A stretch of 64,000 nucleotides of DNA from Mesorhizobium liriopis (GCF_024053505.1 NZ_JAMXQS010000005.1:248001-312000); one strand, 5' to 3'. Positions 37,205 to 48,239 are shown, numbered from the stretch's first letter. Notes: a model not told the origin generated them from the letters alone. Translations and numbers: made by a program.

Positions 37205-40200
37205 ATGGATCAATTTTGGCCTCCAGGCGACGGCGAGATGGCGCGTCTCATCCGCAAGCAGGATTGGGCAGCAACACCGCTCGGCCCCGTCACCCGCTGG
37301 CCGCAGAGCCTGAAGACCATCGTCGAGCTGATGCTCGGCTCGCCCAGCATGATGAGCCTCGTCTGGGGTCCAAACGCGATCCATCTCTACAATGACCGCT
37401 TCGCCGATCTCCTCCACGAGCACCGCACGCTCGCGCTGGGACGATCGGCGTTCGAGACCTTTGCCCGCTCGCGCGATGTCTTTGCCGACGACGTGGCTGC
37501 CGGCATGGCCGGCAGATCCGCGCGACTTCTCGCGCAACGCTATCCGGTTTTTCGGGAGGGCCGGCTGCAGGATGCATGGTTCGATGTGGATTATGCCCCC
37601 GTCCACGATGAAACGGGACAGGTTGCCGGCGTTCTTTGGACACTTAAAGAGATAACGCAGCACGTGTTGATGCAAAATGCTCTGCGGCTCAGCGAGGCAA
37701 GGCACCGCCTTCTGATCGAGAACTGGCCCCAGGCGGTTTGGGAAACCGATGCCGACGGCGTCGTTGTTTCCGACAGTCCCAGCTGGCGTGCCTATACCGG
37801 GCAAACCCTTGAAGAGTGGCTCCGCTACGGGTGGCTCAACGCCATCCATCCCGATGATCGCGACCATACCGAGCAGCAATGGCGCGAGGCGATCACAGAG
37901 CGCACTCCTGTCGATGCCGAGTTCCGTCTGCGTGCTCCAGATGGCGGGTGGCGATGGACCAATGTGCGCGCGGCTCCCGTGCTCGATACCAAAGGACGGA
38001 TCGAAAAGTGGGCCGGGATGAACATCGACATCGATGCCCGCAAGCGCGCCGAGGCGGCATTGCGCGAGAGCGAGGACAAGTACCGCACCTTGTTTGAGAG
38101 CATCGACGAAGGGTTCTGCGTCTTGGAAGTTCTGTACGATAAGGGAGGCTAGCCGCGAGATTGCCGCTACGTCCAGGTCAATCCGGCCTTTCTCAAGCAG
38201 ACCGGACAAGACGATCCCACCGGCAAGCTCGGTAGCGATTATGTGCCGGCTTCCGCTCCGACGTGGCTCGCAACCTATGATGCGGTCGTTCGCTCAGGCG
38301 ATCCGGTTCGGTTCGAGCAATATCATCCCGACAGTGGCCGGTGGTACTCCGTTTACGCTTCCATCATTGGAGAGCGGGGCAGCCGCCTGGTCGCCAGCGT
38401 GTTTGCAGACGTGACCGAACGCAAGCGTGCTGAGGCGACGCTACGCGAGAGCGAGGAAAGGCAAGCGTTTATCCTCGCCTTAAGTGATGCGCTTCGTGCA
38501 GAGCCCACCGTCGATGCCGTTGCGAACCGTGCCATTCGGTTGCTGTCCGATCATATGGCGCTCGATCGATCCTACATCACCTTCTACAGGCCCGAAGATG
38601 ATAAGGCGGACTTTCCGTACCAAATCGGCAACGACACGGTTCCACCTCTCCCGTCCAGTGTCAGACTATCCGATTTTCCCGAGGCTTACGAACAGGTCCT
38701 CGAAAAGACGTTCGTAATTAATGACAACCTCGAAAGGCATGGCCTGTCGGAAGCAGAGCGCACCAATAGCGAAGCTCTGGGGATGCGAGCGATGCTTGCC
38801 TCGACGATACGTAAAGGCGCGGGCAACCCACTCTGTTCGATGGTTGCGGTCTCGTCTCGTCCAAGACACTGGAGTTCTGCAGAAATCGCACTTGTCGAGG
38901 ACGTAGCGGAGCGCGCGTGGGCGGCTATGGAGCGCGCGCGCACTGAAGCAGCGTTGCGCGAGAGCGAAGAAAAGTACCGCACTGTATTCGAGTCGATCGA
39001 CGAAGGGTTTCTGATCCATGAGATGGTACGGAACGAGTGGGGTCAGGTCGTCGATTATCGTTTGCTTGAAGCCAACCCAGCTCACCAACGCACAACGGGG
39101 TTGCCACCCGAAACCGTCGGCAAACTCGGCAGCGAGTTCATGCCCAATGTCGAACCGTACTGGCTGGAACTCTTCCATCGGGTATCCAACTTTCGGCATC
39201 GCGGAGCGCGCCGAGATGTACAATGCGCCAACCTCCCGATGGTACAACGTCCAGGCTTCGCCCGTTCGTGGACATGACCGCATCGCCATTGTCTTCGATG
39301 ACGTCACCGAGCGTACGCGGGCAGAAGCTGCCCTGCGCGACAGCGAGGAGCGGCAAGCGTTCCTGCTCAAGCTCAGCGACGCGCTGCGGCCACTGGCCGG
39401 ACCTGCCGAAATTCAGGCCGCTGCGGGCCGCGTGTTGGGTGAGCAATTGCGGGTCAACCGCGCCTTCTACGTCGAGGATGAGGACAGCAAGTGGGAGGCC
39501 GTGAACGTTGTGACCCTTTTCGAGCACGACGTCGCGCAGCCGCTTGCCGGCACGCACCCGGCAGAGTCGCTGGGCCGCTGGATCATCGATGAGTTCCGTG
39601 CGGGGCGGCGGCTGGTCGTTCGCGACGTACGCGCCGACGACCGGTACGAGCCGGCCCAGCGCGTGATCAACGAGGCGTTGAACGTCATCGGCTCCGTCGG
39701 CGTGCCGCTGATAAAGCGTGGGGAGCTAGTCGCCGTCCTCGTCGTCCAGACCGCAGCCCCGCGCGACTGGATGGAACACGAACTGAAGTTAATCGAGGAG
39801 GCGGCTGAGCGCATATGGGCTGCCGTCGACCGCGCGCGGGCAGCGGAGGCGTTGCGCGAGAGCCAAGCCTTGCGCCGCATCGCGCTGAAAGGCGGCGGCA
39901 TGGGTGCATGGCGATGGGACCTCGACAAGCGCCTGATCTGGGGCGACGCCAAGTTCCTGGCACTATGGGGCTTGCCACCATCCGATGACCTCCACGCGCT
40001 TTCCCGCTTCACGGACCGTATGTCGCCAGAAGGCGCAGCCGAGATGGAGATCATTGTCACGAAAGCTATCGAGGCTGGTGAGGAGTTCGACGGCCAGCTC
40101 GCGATTGTCGAAGGGCCGACGGCGGGGCGCTGGATCCGCTGGCGCGGACGTGCTCAGGCAAACAACCCCTTCATGCTCCACGGTGTGACTTTCGACGTAA

Positions 40201-41255
40201 CGGAGCAAAGACGAAAAGATGAGGCGCTTCGCGAAAGCGAGGCGCTACGCCGCGTTGCGCTGGACAGCGGCGGGATGGGCGCTTGGACGTGGGACACCAG
40301 GACCAACACGGTGCGAGCCGACACGGTCGTCCAGAAGCTTTGAGGCGTCTCGACCGACGAACAGCCCCACGCCGTGTCGCTGTACGCCGACCTCATGCAC
40401 CCCGAGGGCGCAATGTGGTTGGCCGATGTGGCTCTCAAGAATATCGCGCCTGGTGAGGAGTTCCACACCCAGGTGCAAGTGGCCAGAGGTCCGACATCCA
40501 GTCGATGGGTGGAGCTGCGCGGCCGTGCCGAACTGGCCACACCCTGGATCATCAACGGCGTCAGCTTCGATGTCACCGAACAGAAGCTTGCCGACCAGAA
40601 ACTGCGCGCAAGCGAAGAAAGACTTCAGGTGCTTGTCGCCGAGCTTCAGCACCGCACGCGCAATCTGATGGGCGTGGTGCGCTCCATGGCCGACCGGACC
40701 TTGCGGCGCAGCACGAGCCTGGATGATTTCACGCCAGCCTTCAAGGACAGGTTGCTGGCGCTGGCCCGCGTGCAAGGCCTCCTTTCGCGCATGAACACGT
40801 GGGAGCGCATCACCTTCGATGAGCTCATCCGCACCGAGCTCATGGCGCTCGATGCGGAAAGCGAGCGTGTCGTGCTCGACGGGCCGGCAAACGTCATGCT
40901 GCGCTCGTCCACCGTGCAGACATTCTCCATGGCGCTGCATGAGCTTGCCACCAATGCCTTGAAATACGGTGCGCTTAAACAGGAAGCGGGACGGCTCTTG
41001 ATCAGTTGGCAGCTTGAAATCTCGGGCGAAGGTGGTGTGCCCTGGCTTCATGTCGACTGGCGAGAATGCGGTGTCGCCATGCCCCCCGAAGGCGCGCCCG
41101 CCCAAGGCGGCGGATTGGGGCGAGAGCTGATCGAACGGGCCCTTCCCCACCAACTCGGTGCCAGGACAACCTATGTCATGGAGCCCAACGGCGTGCACTG
41201 TACGATCAGCTTGCCTGTGTCGGAACGAACAAGGGCGGAAACAGCAGATGCCTAG
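37205..41255 (+). pseudogene. Broken multi-PAS/GAF HWE-family histidine kinase
   Basis: About 1350 codons of a kinase closely related to the one at 29474, from MDQFWPPGDGEMARLIRKQD to a complete HWE core (AELQHRTRNLMGVVRSMADR, ALHELATNALKYGAL, DWRECG). Three lesions interrupt it. An in-frame TAG at 38150-38152 lies in a PAS domain, where GG-stop-PRDCRYVQVNPAF continues the domain. A +1 shift at the TTT run near 39190-39192 breaks a PAS domain, and dropping one T restores VSNFGIAERAEMYN. An in-frame TGA at 40341-40343 falls where a Trp is expected (KL-stop-GVS, compare ALWGLP). Each fragment has its own in-frame start, so the C-terminal piece could still be made from an internal ATG such as 40374. 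Its stop overlaps the receiver gene. Confidence 0.82.
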
Positions 41256-41616
41256 CACCGGACTGAGAGGCAGGCGCATCCTCGTCATTGAAGACGAGTA
41301 CATGCTTGCCGACGACTTGAGACGGGCTTTCGAGGAGCAAGGCAGCACCGTTGTCGGCCCCGTTGGCAATGTCGGGGACGCATTAAGGAAAATAGCCATT
41401 GAGACTGAAATCGATGCAGCCGTGCTCGACCTCAACCTTGGCGGCGAGCTTGCATTTTCCGTGGCTGACGCGCTTGTCGCCCGTGGCGTGCCGCTTGTGA
41501 TCACGACAGGCTACAGCGAGCGCGATATTCCTGAGCGTCTCGCCGAGATCAAGCGATGCGAGAAGCCGGTCGATCCCGACAATATCGTCAAGGCCCTCGC
41601 CGGAACACTTGTCTGA
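41248..41616 (+). CDS. Single-domain response regulator
   Basis: Receiver-only protein, 122 residues from ATG 41248 (MPSTGLRGRRILVIEDEYML), overlapping the kinase remnant's stop by 8 bp. Acidic pocket IEDE, phospho-acceptor Asp in VLDLNLGG, Thr in ITTGY, and Lys-Pro in CEKPVD, so all receiver residues are intact although its partner kinase is broken. It is similar to the receiver at 29104 (shared VLD-NLGGE-x-x-x-x-VA region). Confidence 0.9.
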   Translation: MPSTGLRGRRILVIEDEYMLADDLRRAFEEQGSTVVGPVGNVGDALRKIAIETEIDAAVLDLNLGGELAFSVADALVARGVPLVITTGYSERDIPERLAEIKRCEKPVDPDNIVKALAGTLV

Positions 41617-41710
41617 CGCCAACGCCCCATCACCAGCTGAAGCGGTGACCAGGCGCGTCCCCTATCATTTTGCCTATCATTCTCCGTTGGCCTGCCGCAT
41701 AGCGCCGAGT

Positions 41711-41938
41711 ATGGCCCGATATTTCTTCCACGTCTTCGACGGTGAATGGCGCCCCGACGCGATCGGCGCCGAGTTTGCCGATGTTGAAGCGGCTCGCGCT
41801 TACGGACGCGAACTGGTGAGCGACATGCTGGCTGCCGGAACGCTCGTTGAAGCTCTTGCAGGCGCACATGAGTTGATAATCGACAACGACCAAGGCGATC
41901 GGATCATGTCGCTGCGGGTCGAGGAACGGCATACGTAA
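41711..41938 (+). CDS. DUF6894 family protein
   Basis: 75 residues from ATG 41711. The start MARYFFHVFDGEWRPDAIGA and the following EFADVEAARAYGRELVSDML are the standard opening of this small family, widespread in rhizobia; function unknown. An in-frame start at 41609 would add 34 residues lacking family similarity and is rejected. It lies 94 bp after the receiver gene and may belong to the same stress/signalling group. Confidence 0.8.
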   Translation: MARYFFHVFDGEWRPDAIGAEFADVEAARAYGRELVSDMLAAGTLVEALAGAHELIIDNDQGDRIMSLRVEERHT

Positions 41939-42244
41939 GTCCCAAACATGCGGGACATGAGCTTTGTGCTGGACGCGTGGACACGACCACTGCGCACAGC
42001 GTCCGCCGGTTTCCAGGCGATCACCCGCTCCGACGCAGTCGATTGCCTCAGTTGAGACGGGCGCCTCTACCGTGGCTCTTCAAAAAGACAGATATGGCGC
42101 CTTCCGGCTTCCCGGCGTCCGATTTCCATGTTGCAGATGTTGCGGAGCCTATCGGCGCAGTGCATTTCATATCAGGCTTGATCAGAGGCTCCCGGTGTCA
42201 TTTGAGGTTGTCATCGCTGCCTGTCACATCCATCCAGTGAACTC
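41939..42244. other. Intergenic region, nothing recognised
   Basis: About 306 bp between the DUF6894 gene and the PAS-HWE kinase gene. It should contain the promoter of the kinase gene; no clear promoter, palindrome or coding frame was identified. Confidence 0.5.
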
Positions 42245-43264
42245 ATGACCGACTGTTCCGAAGCCTTGGCGCCCCACGACCCTCTGGCTGCAGCCCGATT
42301 GGCAGCGATCGTCGAGTCATCGCATGATGCGATCATCGGCAAGGACCTGAACAGCATCATCCTGTCGTGGAACAGCGCGGCTGAACGCCTTTTCGGCTAC
42401 AGAGCCGATGAGGCGATTGGCCGTTCCATCACCATGCTGATCCCCGAAGACCTCTTGAGCGAAGAGACCGATATCATCACGCGCATCAAGCGCGGTGAGC
42501 GGATCGAAAGCTATGAGACGACACGGCGCCGCAAAGACGGCTCGCTCGTTTCGATCTCCATCACCGTTTCTCCGATCCGCGACGCAAACGGCGAGATCGT
42601 GGGGGCATCCAAGTTTGCGCGCGACATCACCGCCACCAAGGAAAGCGAGCGCCGGATCGCTGTCTTGCTGCAAGAGGTCAATCACCGGACCAAGAACCAG
42701 TTCACCGTGATCCTTTCCATTCTCAAGGAAGTTGGACGAACCTCGCGAACGGTTGCCGAGTTCGAAGCAGGCATGCGCGACAGAGTGATGGGCCTTGCTC
42801 GCTCGCAGGATCTGTTGATTTCCTCGCAATGGGCCGGAGCCAGTCTCCATGAGCTTGTCAGCCAGCAACTCTCACCGTTTGGCAGGCCAGACCAGATCAC
42901 GCTGTCAGGCCCCCTGGTTCACCTTCAGACCAACGCCGTCCAGTATCTCGGCATGGCTCTGCATGAACTCGGCACGAACTCGGCCAAATATGGCGCGCTT
43001 TCTACGCCGGCCGGGCGCGTGAATGCTTCATGGGAACTGCAAAGCGCTTCAGAACCGTGTTTCCGGTTCACGTGGAGCGAAGAAGCGAAGTCGATCGAGG
43101 ACGACACCCAACCGACATCGCGCATGGGCTTTGGCACCACAGTCCTCGAACGAGTGGCGCCGCTTGCGCTGAGCGGAACAGCCATACGCAGCCGCACGTC
43201 CGGCAAGCTCATCTGGACACTCACGGCACCTGCATCGGCGGTTGTTCTCGGCAGCGATAGCTGA
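42245..43264 (+). CDS. PAS-domain HWE-family histidine kinase
   Basis: 339 residues, soluble. A single PAS/PAC domain (~18-140: AAIVESSHDAIIGKDLNSII, later SISITVSPIRDANGEIVGAS) precedes the kinase core with phospho-acceptor box EVNHRTKNQFTVILSILKEV (His ~144), N-box GMALHELGTNSAKYGAL, WxE (WSE) and glycine box GFGTTVLERV. In alphaproteobacteria such kinases often feed the PhyR-NepR-EcfG general stress response. A NepR-like ORF starts 219 bp downstream. Confidence 0.9.
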   Translation: MTDCSEALAPHDPLAAARLAAIVESSHDAIIGKDLNSIILSWNSAAERLFGYRADEAIGRSITMLIPEDLLSEETDIITRIKRGERIESYETTRRRKDGSLVSISITVSPIRDANGEIVGASKFARDITATKESERRIAVLLQEVNHRTKNQFTVILSILKEVGRTSRTVAEFEAGMRDRVMGLARSQDLLISSQWAGASLHELVSQQLSPFGRPDQITLSGPLVHLQTNAVQYLGMALHELGTNSAKYGALSTPAGRVNASWELQSASEPCFRFTWSEEAKSIEDDTQPTSRMGFGTTVLERVAPLALSGTAIRSRTSGKLIWTLTAPASAVVLGSDS

Positions 43265-43431
43265 TCGACAGGCCGGCGAATAACCACACTGCGACCAAGC
43301 GCGCTTCGCGTTGAAACCGCTGTCAGAGCTGACCTGGACCGCTCGCTGAGCCGGTCGAGGCTGCGAAAGAATACAGGAGCACCGTGAGCCAGCGAGCAGC
43401 AGAAGTGATGGAACTTCCTGCTCTATCTCGT

Positions 43432-43448
43432 CTTAAGCACGACTTAAG
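43432..43448. promoter_or_regulatory. Two CTTAAG palindromes one helical turn apart
   Basis: CTTAAG at 43432-43437 and again at 43443-43448, 11 bp apart, within the wider repeat CGTCTTAAG-CA-CGACTTAAG. CTTAAG is rare in DNA this rich in GC. It ends 35 bp before the NepR-like ATG and may be a paired operator; no regulator is known. Confidence 0.35.
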
Positions 43449-43483
43449 TCTGAAAAGGCTGAGAGGCATGTGGGCGAAGGCGC

Positions 43484-43663
43484 ATGAAGGGTGAGACCGG
43501 AACATTGGGCAGCAAAGCCGTCAGGGGACGCGTGCGCGAAGCGATGGAACACGTTTCGCTGTTCCAGGTGGACTTCGACCTTCCCGACCGCTTCAGCCGC
43601 CTGCTCGAGCAACTCGACCGCGCGACCTTGCGAGACAGGGAAGAAGACTTGCCCGCTCGGTAA
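43484..43663 (+). CDS. Small NepR-like anti-sigma factor candidate
   Basis: 59 residues from ATG 43484 (MKGETGTLGSKAVRGRVREA), then MEHVSLFQVDFDLPDRFSRL and LEQLDRATLRDREEDLPAR. The central pattern, a basic amphipathic helix followed by LPDRFSRLLEQLDRA, matches the two-helix core of NepR proteins (PDRF-x-x-LL-x-x-LD), which sequester the EcfG sigma factor and are released by phosphorylated PhyR. GAAGG is close to the ATG (3 nt), a tight spacing. No PhyR or EcfG gene is visible nearby. A minus-strand frame covers the same DNA but resembles nothing. The assignment rests on pattern recognition only. Confidence 0.5.
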   Translation: MKGETGTLGSKAVRGRVREAMEHVSLFQVDFDLPDRFSRLLEQLDRATLRDREEDLPAR

Positions 43664-44316
43664 CGCTTCATATCGCGCAATGTACCACTTGCAGATTTCC
43701 ACGCTGAAATCGCCCAGTGGCCACGCTGAGGCATCGACCTGATAAACTTGGCCGCGTCGGTCGCCTGACAACTGAACACGTCGGGGCGCATGCTCAGCAT
43801 GTGAGGAAGGATCGGTGCGCTTGAGCCGCATGGTCAGGCGGATATCCAGCCATCAAGATCGGACACGCTGATCGCTGGCGTGGATGCCCTCATATGATGC
43901 TGTTGAAACTTCAGTCCCTGGCCAGCATCGATGCTTTCGGCGAGTCGAATTCCTGCTCCGACGACAACATGACGGCAGCGTTTAGCATGCTCCCTCTCGG
44001 ATTCGTGGCTAGGTAACGCTTGGTTGGCGATGGTCTTAGCCGCATCCCACAGAGAAAAGCCCGTTGGTTTTGGCTTCACACCGGGCAAGGCAAGCAAAAA
44101 GCCCAACGCCGATTTGGCCCAGCCAATCTTGCATCAAGCCTCACTCCGCGACATAGGTAATCAGAAACCGATAGCCACGAGCAGAACTACTATGCTGCTT
44201 TGAGTAGAAGGTGGTGGCTTACTCCCAAATCAGCGTTTGGGTGAGCCATTGCCTGATGCCAGTCTCCGAGCCCACATCCCCCGAATCCACATCCACTGAC
44301 GCATTTAGAGCCTGAG
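43664..44316. other. Intergenic or decayed DNA upstream of the DapA-family gene
   Basis: About 650 bp. Minus-strand frames at 43433-43831 and 43834-44106 are open but give no recognisable protein, and their composition is not typical of genes here. GC content drops toward 44200. The stretch may be a worn-out gene or insertion remnant; no inverted terminal repeats or transposase motifs were seen. Confidence 0.4.
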
Positions 44317-45285
44317 ATGAAACAACCGATCTTTTCCGGAGTCATTCCGGCGCTGATGACGCCCTGCACAAAGGACCGCTCACCGGATTTCGATGCCTTG
44401 GTCCGAAAGGCCGAGGAACTCATCGCCAAGGGGATGTCGGCAGTCGTCTATTGCGGCTCGATGGGTGATTGGCCGCTTTTGACGGACGAACAACGAATGG
44501 AAGGCGTATCCAAGCTGGTAGACGCCGGAATTCCGGTGATCGTCGGTACCGGGGCGGTCAATACGGCGTCGGCGACGGCGCATGCCGCGCACGCTCAGAA
44601 GGCAGGAGCCCAGGGATTGATGGTGATTCCACGCGTGCTTTCGCGCGGTTCGTCGGCCGTCGCCCAGAAAGCGCATTTCAAGGCCATCCTTTCCGCGGCC
44701 CCCGATGTTCCGGCCATCATCTACAACAGCCCCTATTATGGCTTTGTGACCCGCGCCGACTTATTTTTCGCCTTGCGCGCAGAGCATCCCAACCTCGTGG
44801 GCTTCAAGGAGTTTGGCGGACCCGACGACATGCGCTACGCAGCGGAGTTCATCACCAGCGCCTCGGACGACGTCTCGCTGATGGTTGGCGTCGACACGGC
44901 AGTAGTGCACGGATTCATCAACTGCGGAGCGACCGGCGCGATCACGGGCATCGGAAACGTCCTGCCCCGAGAGGTCATCCACCTGTGCGAGCTCTCGCAG
45001 GCCGCGGCCAACGGTGATGCCGTGGCCCGCAGGAAGGTGCTCGAGCTCGAGCAGGCGCTTGCCGTTCTCTCCTCCTTCGACGAGGGCCCGGATTTGGTGT
45101 TGTATTACAAACATATGATGGTGCTGAAAGGCGATCAGGAATATGCCCTGCACTTCAACGAGAGCGATGCGCTGACAGACAGCCAGCGCGGCTACGTCGA
45201 GGCCCAGATGGCCTTGTTCGACAATTGGTATTCGAACTGGTTGAAGAATGACGAAGCGGCTGACTATCGCGGGATAGCAGCCTGA
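44317..45285 (+). CDS. DapA-superfamily lyase, probably pyrroline-4-hydroxy-2-carboxylate deaminase-like
   Basis: Class I lyase of the dihydrodipicolinate synthase superfamily, 322 residues. FSGVIPALMTPCTKDRSPDF opens the barrel; the GTTGE loop of true DapA is replaced by YCGSMGDWPLL; the Tyr of the proton relay is in YNSPYYGF and the Schiff-base Lys in LVGFKEFGG. The long C-terminus (YYKHMMVLKGDQEYALHFNE) is typical of the rhizobial subgroup found in hydroxyproline gene clusters (HypD/LhpC). A remnant of a semialdehyde dehydrogenase of the kind used in that pathway lies just downstream, which supports the call. Other 2-keto-3-deoxy acid dehydratases remain possible. Confidence 0.75.
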   Translation: MKQPIFSGVIPALMTPCTKDRSPDFDALVRKAEELIAKGMSAVVYCGSMGDWPLLTDEQRMEGVSKLVDAGIPVIVGTGAVNTASATAHAAHAQKAGAQGLMVIPRVLSRGSSAVAQKAHFKAILSAAPDVPAIIYNSPYYGFVTRADLFFALRAEHPNLVGFKEFGGPDDMRYAAEFITSASDDVSLMVGVDTAVVHGFINCGATGAITGIGNVLPREVIHLCELSQAAANGDAVARRKVLELEQALAVLSSFDEGPDLVLYYKHMMVLKGDQEYALHFNESDALTDSQRGYVEAQMALFDNWYSNWLKNDEAADYRGIAA

Positions 45286-45427
45286 TCGGCAGGCCTTTCG
45301 CACATCAGGCGCTTTGAGACGGCTCGTTGCGCGCCCCTCGCCGCGCCTGGAATGATCCACGCGGCGAGGCATCCGTTTCTTGCCTCGGACGGACCTTGTT
45401 CAGGCACTGCGCTGACCGGAACCAGCG

Positions 45428-45827
<400 letters not shown>

Positions 45828-46077
45828 CTACGATCCCGCTGCGCCAAAAACCCGTCACGCCTGTCGGATATGCCAGTCCAAAGTCAACGCGATTGCGCGG
45901 CTTTTCAACCCGCCCGACTCCCATTCAAACGGACAACTTGTCCACCGCATCTTCCACGCGGATCGATTCGGCTTTCCCGCATGTGTGGCTTCCACTCGCG
46001 CCGCGCACATTGGTGAGTGTTTGGTGAGTAATCCCAAAACCTCACAAACACGGATTGCCATAAACCGTCGATCTTGC

Positions 46078-46154
<77 letters not shown>

Positions 46155-46449
46155 GGACGGCTGCATCCTTAGCGCAGAGGTGGAGCGGCGGCAACGGGCG
46201 AATCTCGATGAACGGATATGAGGGGCAGGCACAGCACGAGAACGCGGCACGCTCGCCCGGACGGGCTGGCTCTTGAATCCGCATGGCATGGATGAGTGCA
46301 GGCAGGATCGCAACAGGACGAGCCCAAGAGGTCTTGGGCACCTCAAGGAGAATGCTCGAAGGCCGTCGCGCTTCGTGCGCCACGGGTGGCGCGAGACGAA
46401 CAATTGTGTTGCACTGCGCCAGCTGGTGGACGCGTTCGGGAGGAACAGC

Positions 46450-48189
46450 ATGCAACAGATGTTGCGGAATCTTCTCGTGGCAGGTCTGCTCCTCGCAGGC
46501 TTTCCCACGCTTGCGCAGGAAGCGCGGCCCTTGCCGGAAGCGGCGACGGGAGTGACGGCCAAACAGGCGGTCACGACGAAACGGGAGATGGTCGCGGCCG
46601 CCAATCCGCTGGCGGCGGAAGCGGGGCGCGCGGTGCTCTCCGAAGGCGGCAGCGCGGTGGATGCCGCGATTGCCGTGCAGCTCGTGCTGAACCTGACAGA
46701 GCCGCAAAGCTCGGGGATCGGCGGCGGCGCGTTTCTGGTGGTGTGGGACGGCCAGACCGTCAAGACGCTGGACGGGCGGGAAACCGCGCCGAAAGCCGCC
46801 AAGCCCGATCGTTTCGTCGGGCCCGACGGCAAGACGCTGAAATTCTATGACGCTGTGGTGGGCGGACGCTCGGTCGGTGTGCCCGGCACGCCGATGCTTC
46901 TCGAAGAAGCGCACAAGCGCTGGGGCAAGCTGCCATGGAAGCGGTTGACGGAACCCGCGATCCGCATCGCGGAAGAGGGCTTTCCCATTTCGCCACGCCT
47001 GAACGGTTTGCTCGCGCAGGAAAAATATCTGGCCGGCGATCCGATTGCAAAGGCCTATTTCTTTGAAGCCGACGGCTCGCCCAAAGCGACCGGCACGGTG
47101 CTCAAGAACCCGGCTTTCGCCAAGACCCTGCGTGCACTTGCCGACAAGGGAGCCGATGCCTTCTATGGGGGAGCCGTCGCCGAGGACATCGTGACGACCG
47201 TCACGCAGCACCCCACCAATCCGGGCGACATCACACTTCAAGACCTTGCCGCCTATCGCGTCGAAGAGCGCGAACCGGTTTGCGGCACCTATCGCAGCTA
47301 CAGAATTTGCGGCATGGGCCCGCCGAGTTCGGGTGCGATTGCCGTGCAACAGATGCTCGGTGTGCTGGAAGAGCAGAACCTTGCCCAAATGGGACCCGGT
47401 GCGGAAGCCGCTCACTGGATATCGGAAGCCGGGCGGCTCGCCTTCGCCGACCGTGCGCTTTATCTGGGCGACCCGGCTTTCGTGAACGTACCGGTCAAAG
47501 GGCTGATCGATCCGGGCTACATCAAGACCCGCGCCGCGCTCCTCAACCCCACGCGGTCGATCGGCGAAGCCAAGGCAGGCGATCCGCCCTTCCAGAAAAC
47601 CGAGTTCCGCTTCGCGCCATCCAACGGCATCGAGTTCGGCACGAGTCATATTTCGGTGGTGGACCGCGAGGGCCATGCCGCGTCGATGACGACCACCATC
47701 GAAGACGGGTTCGGCTCGCGACTGATGACCAAAAGCGGGTTTCTGCTCAACAACGAGCTGACGGACTTCTCTTTTGCGCCGGAAGAGGAGGGCAAGCCGG
47801 TCGCAAACCGCGTGGAAGGCGGCAAGCGGCCGCGCTCCTCGATGGCGCCAACCATCGTGCTTGACGGGAACAACAAACTCTACGCCGTGCTCGGCTCACC
47901 GGGTGGAAGCCAGATCATCAATTATGTCGGCAAGACGCTGGTCGGGTTGCTCGACTGGAAGCTCGACCCGCAACAGGCGGCCGATCTGCCGAATTTCGGC
48001 AGCCGCAACGGGCCGACCGAGCTGGAAGCGCACACCAATGCCGAGACGTGGCAGGCTGCGCTCGAAGCCAAAGGCCATGAAGTCAAGCTGATGGACATGA
48101 ATTCCGGCATTCAGGCCATCGTGGTGACGCCGGACGGCCTGATCGGCGGCGCGGATGCGCGACGCGAAGGGGTGGCGCTGGGCGAGTAG
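46450..48189 (+). CDS. ggt: Gamma-glutamyltransferase
   Basis: Periplasmic N-terminal-nucleophile hydrolase that cleaves glutathione and other gamma-glutamyl compounds, 579 residues, the normal length. Start ATG 46450 is preceded by GGGAGGA; the signal peptide is MQQMLRNLLVAGLLLAGFPT ending near LAQEA. The large-subunit motif GGSAVDAAIAVQLVLNLTEP and GIGGGAFLVVWDG are clear, and the autoprocessing/catalytic Thr is residue ~398 in FGTSHISVVD. The glycine pair for oxyanion binding is in LGSPGGSQII. It stands alone; the glutathione transferase at 49442 is on the other strand. Confidence 0.95.
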   Translation: MQQMLRNLLVAGLLLAGFPTLAQEARPLPEAATGVTAKQAVTTKREMVAAANPLAAEAGRAVLSEGGSAVDAAIAVQLVLNLTEPQSSGIGGGAFLVVWDGQTVKTLDGRETAPKAAKPDRFVGPDGKTLKFYDAVVGGRSVGVPGTPMLLEEAHKRWGKLPWKRLTEPAIRIAEEGFPISPRLNGLLAQEKYLAGDPIAKAYFFEADGSPKATGTVLKNPAFAKTLRALADKGADAFYGGAVAEDIVTTVTQHPTNPGDITLQDLAAYRVEEREPVCGTYRSYRICGMGPPSSGAIAVQQMLGVLEEQNLAQMGPGAEAAHWISEAGRLAFADRALYLGDPAFVNVPVKGLIDPGYIKTRAALLNPTRSIGEAKAGDPPFQKTEFRFAPSNGIEFGTSHISVVDREGHAASMTTTIEDGFGSRLMTKSGFLLNNELTDFSFAPEEEGKPVANRVEGGKRPRSSMAPTIVLDGNNKLYAVLGSPGGSQIINYVGKTLVGLLDWKLDPQQAADLPNFGSRNGPTELEAHTNAETWQAALEAKGHEVKLMDMNSGIQAIVVTPDGLIGGADARREGVALGE

Positions 48190-48239
48190 CCTTGCTGCTT
48201 TTCTCGGCCGAAGGTGCCTGCTAGAGGCTGGCACTCTTG

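Noticed and set aside
43433-43831. 132-codon minus-strand frame in the region after the PAS-HWE kinase
   Set aside because: No recognisable family, and it covers the better-supported NepR-like ORF on the plus strand. It remains possible that its upstream part is a decayed gene.
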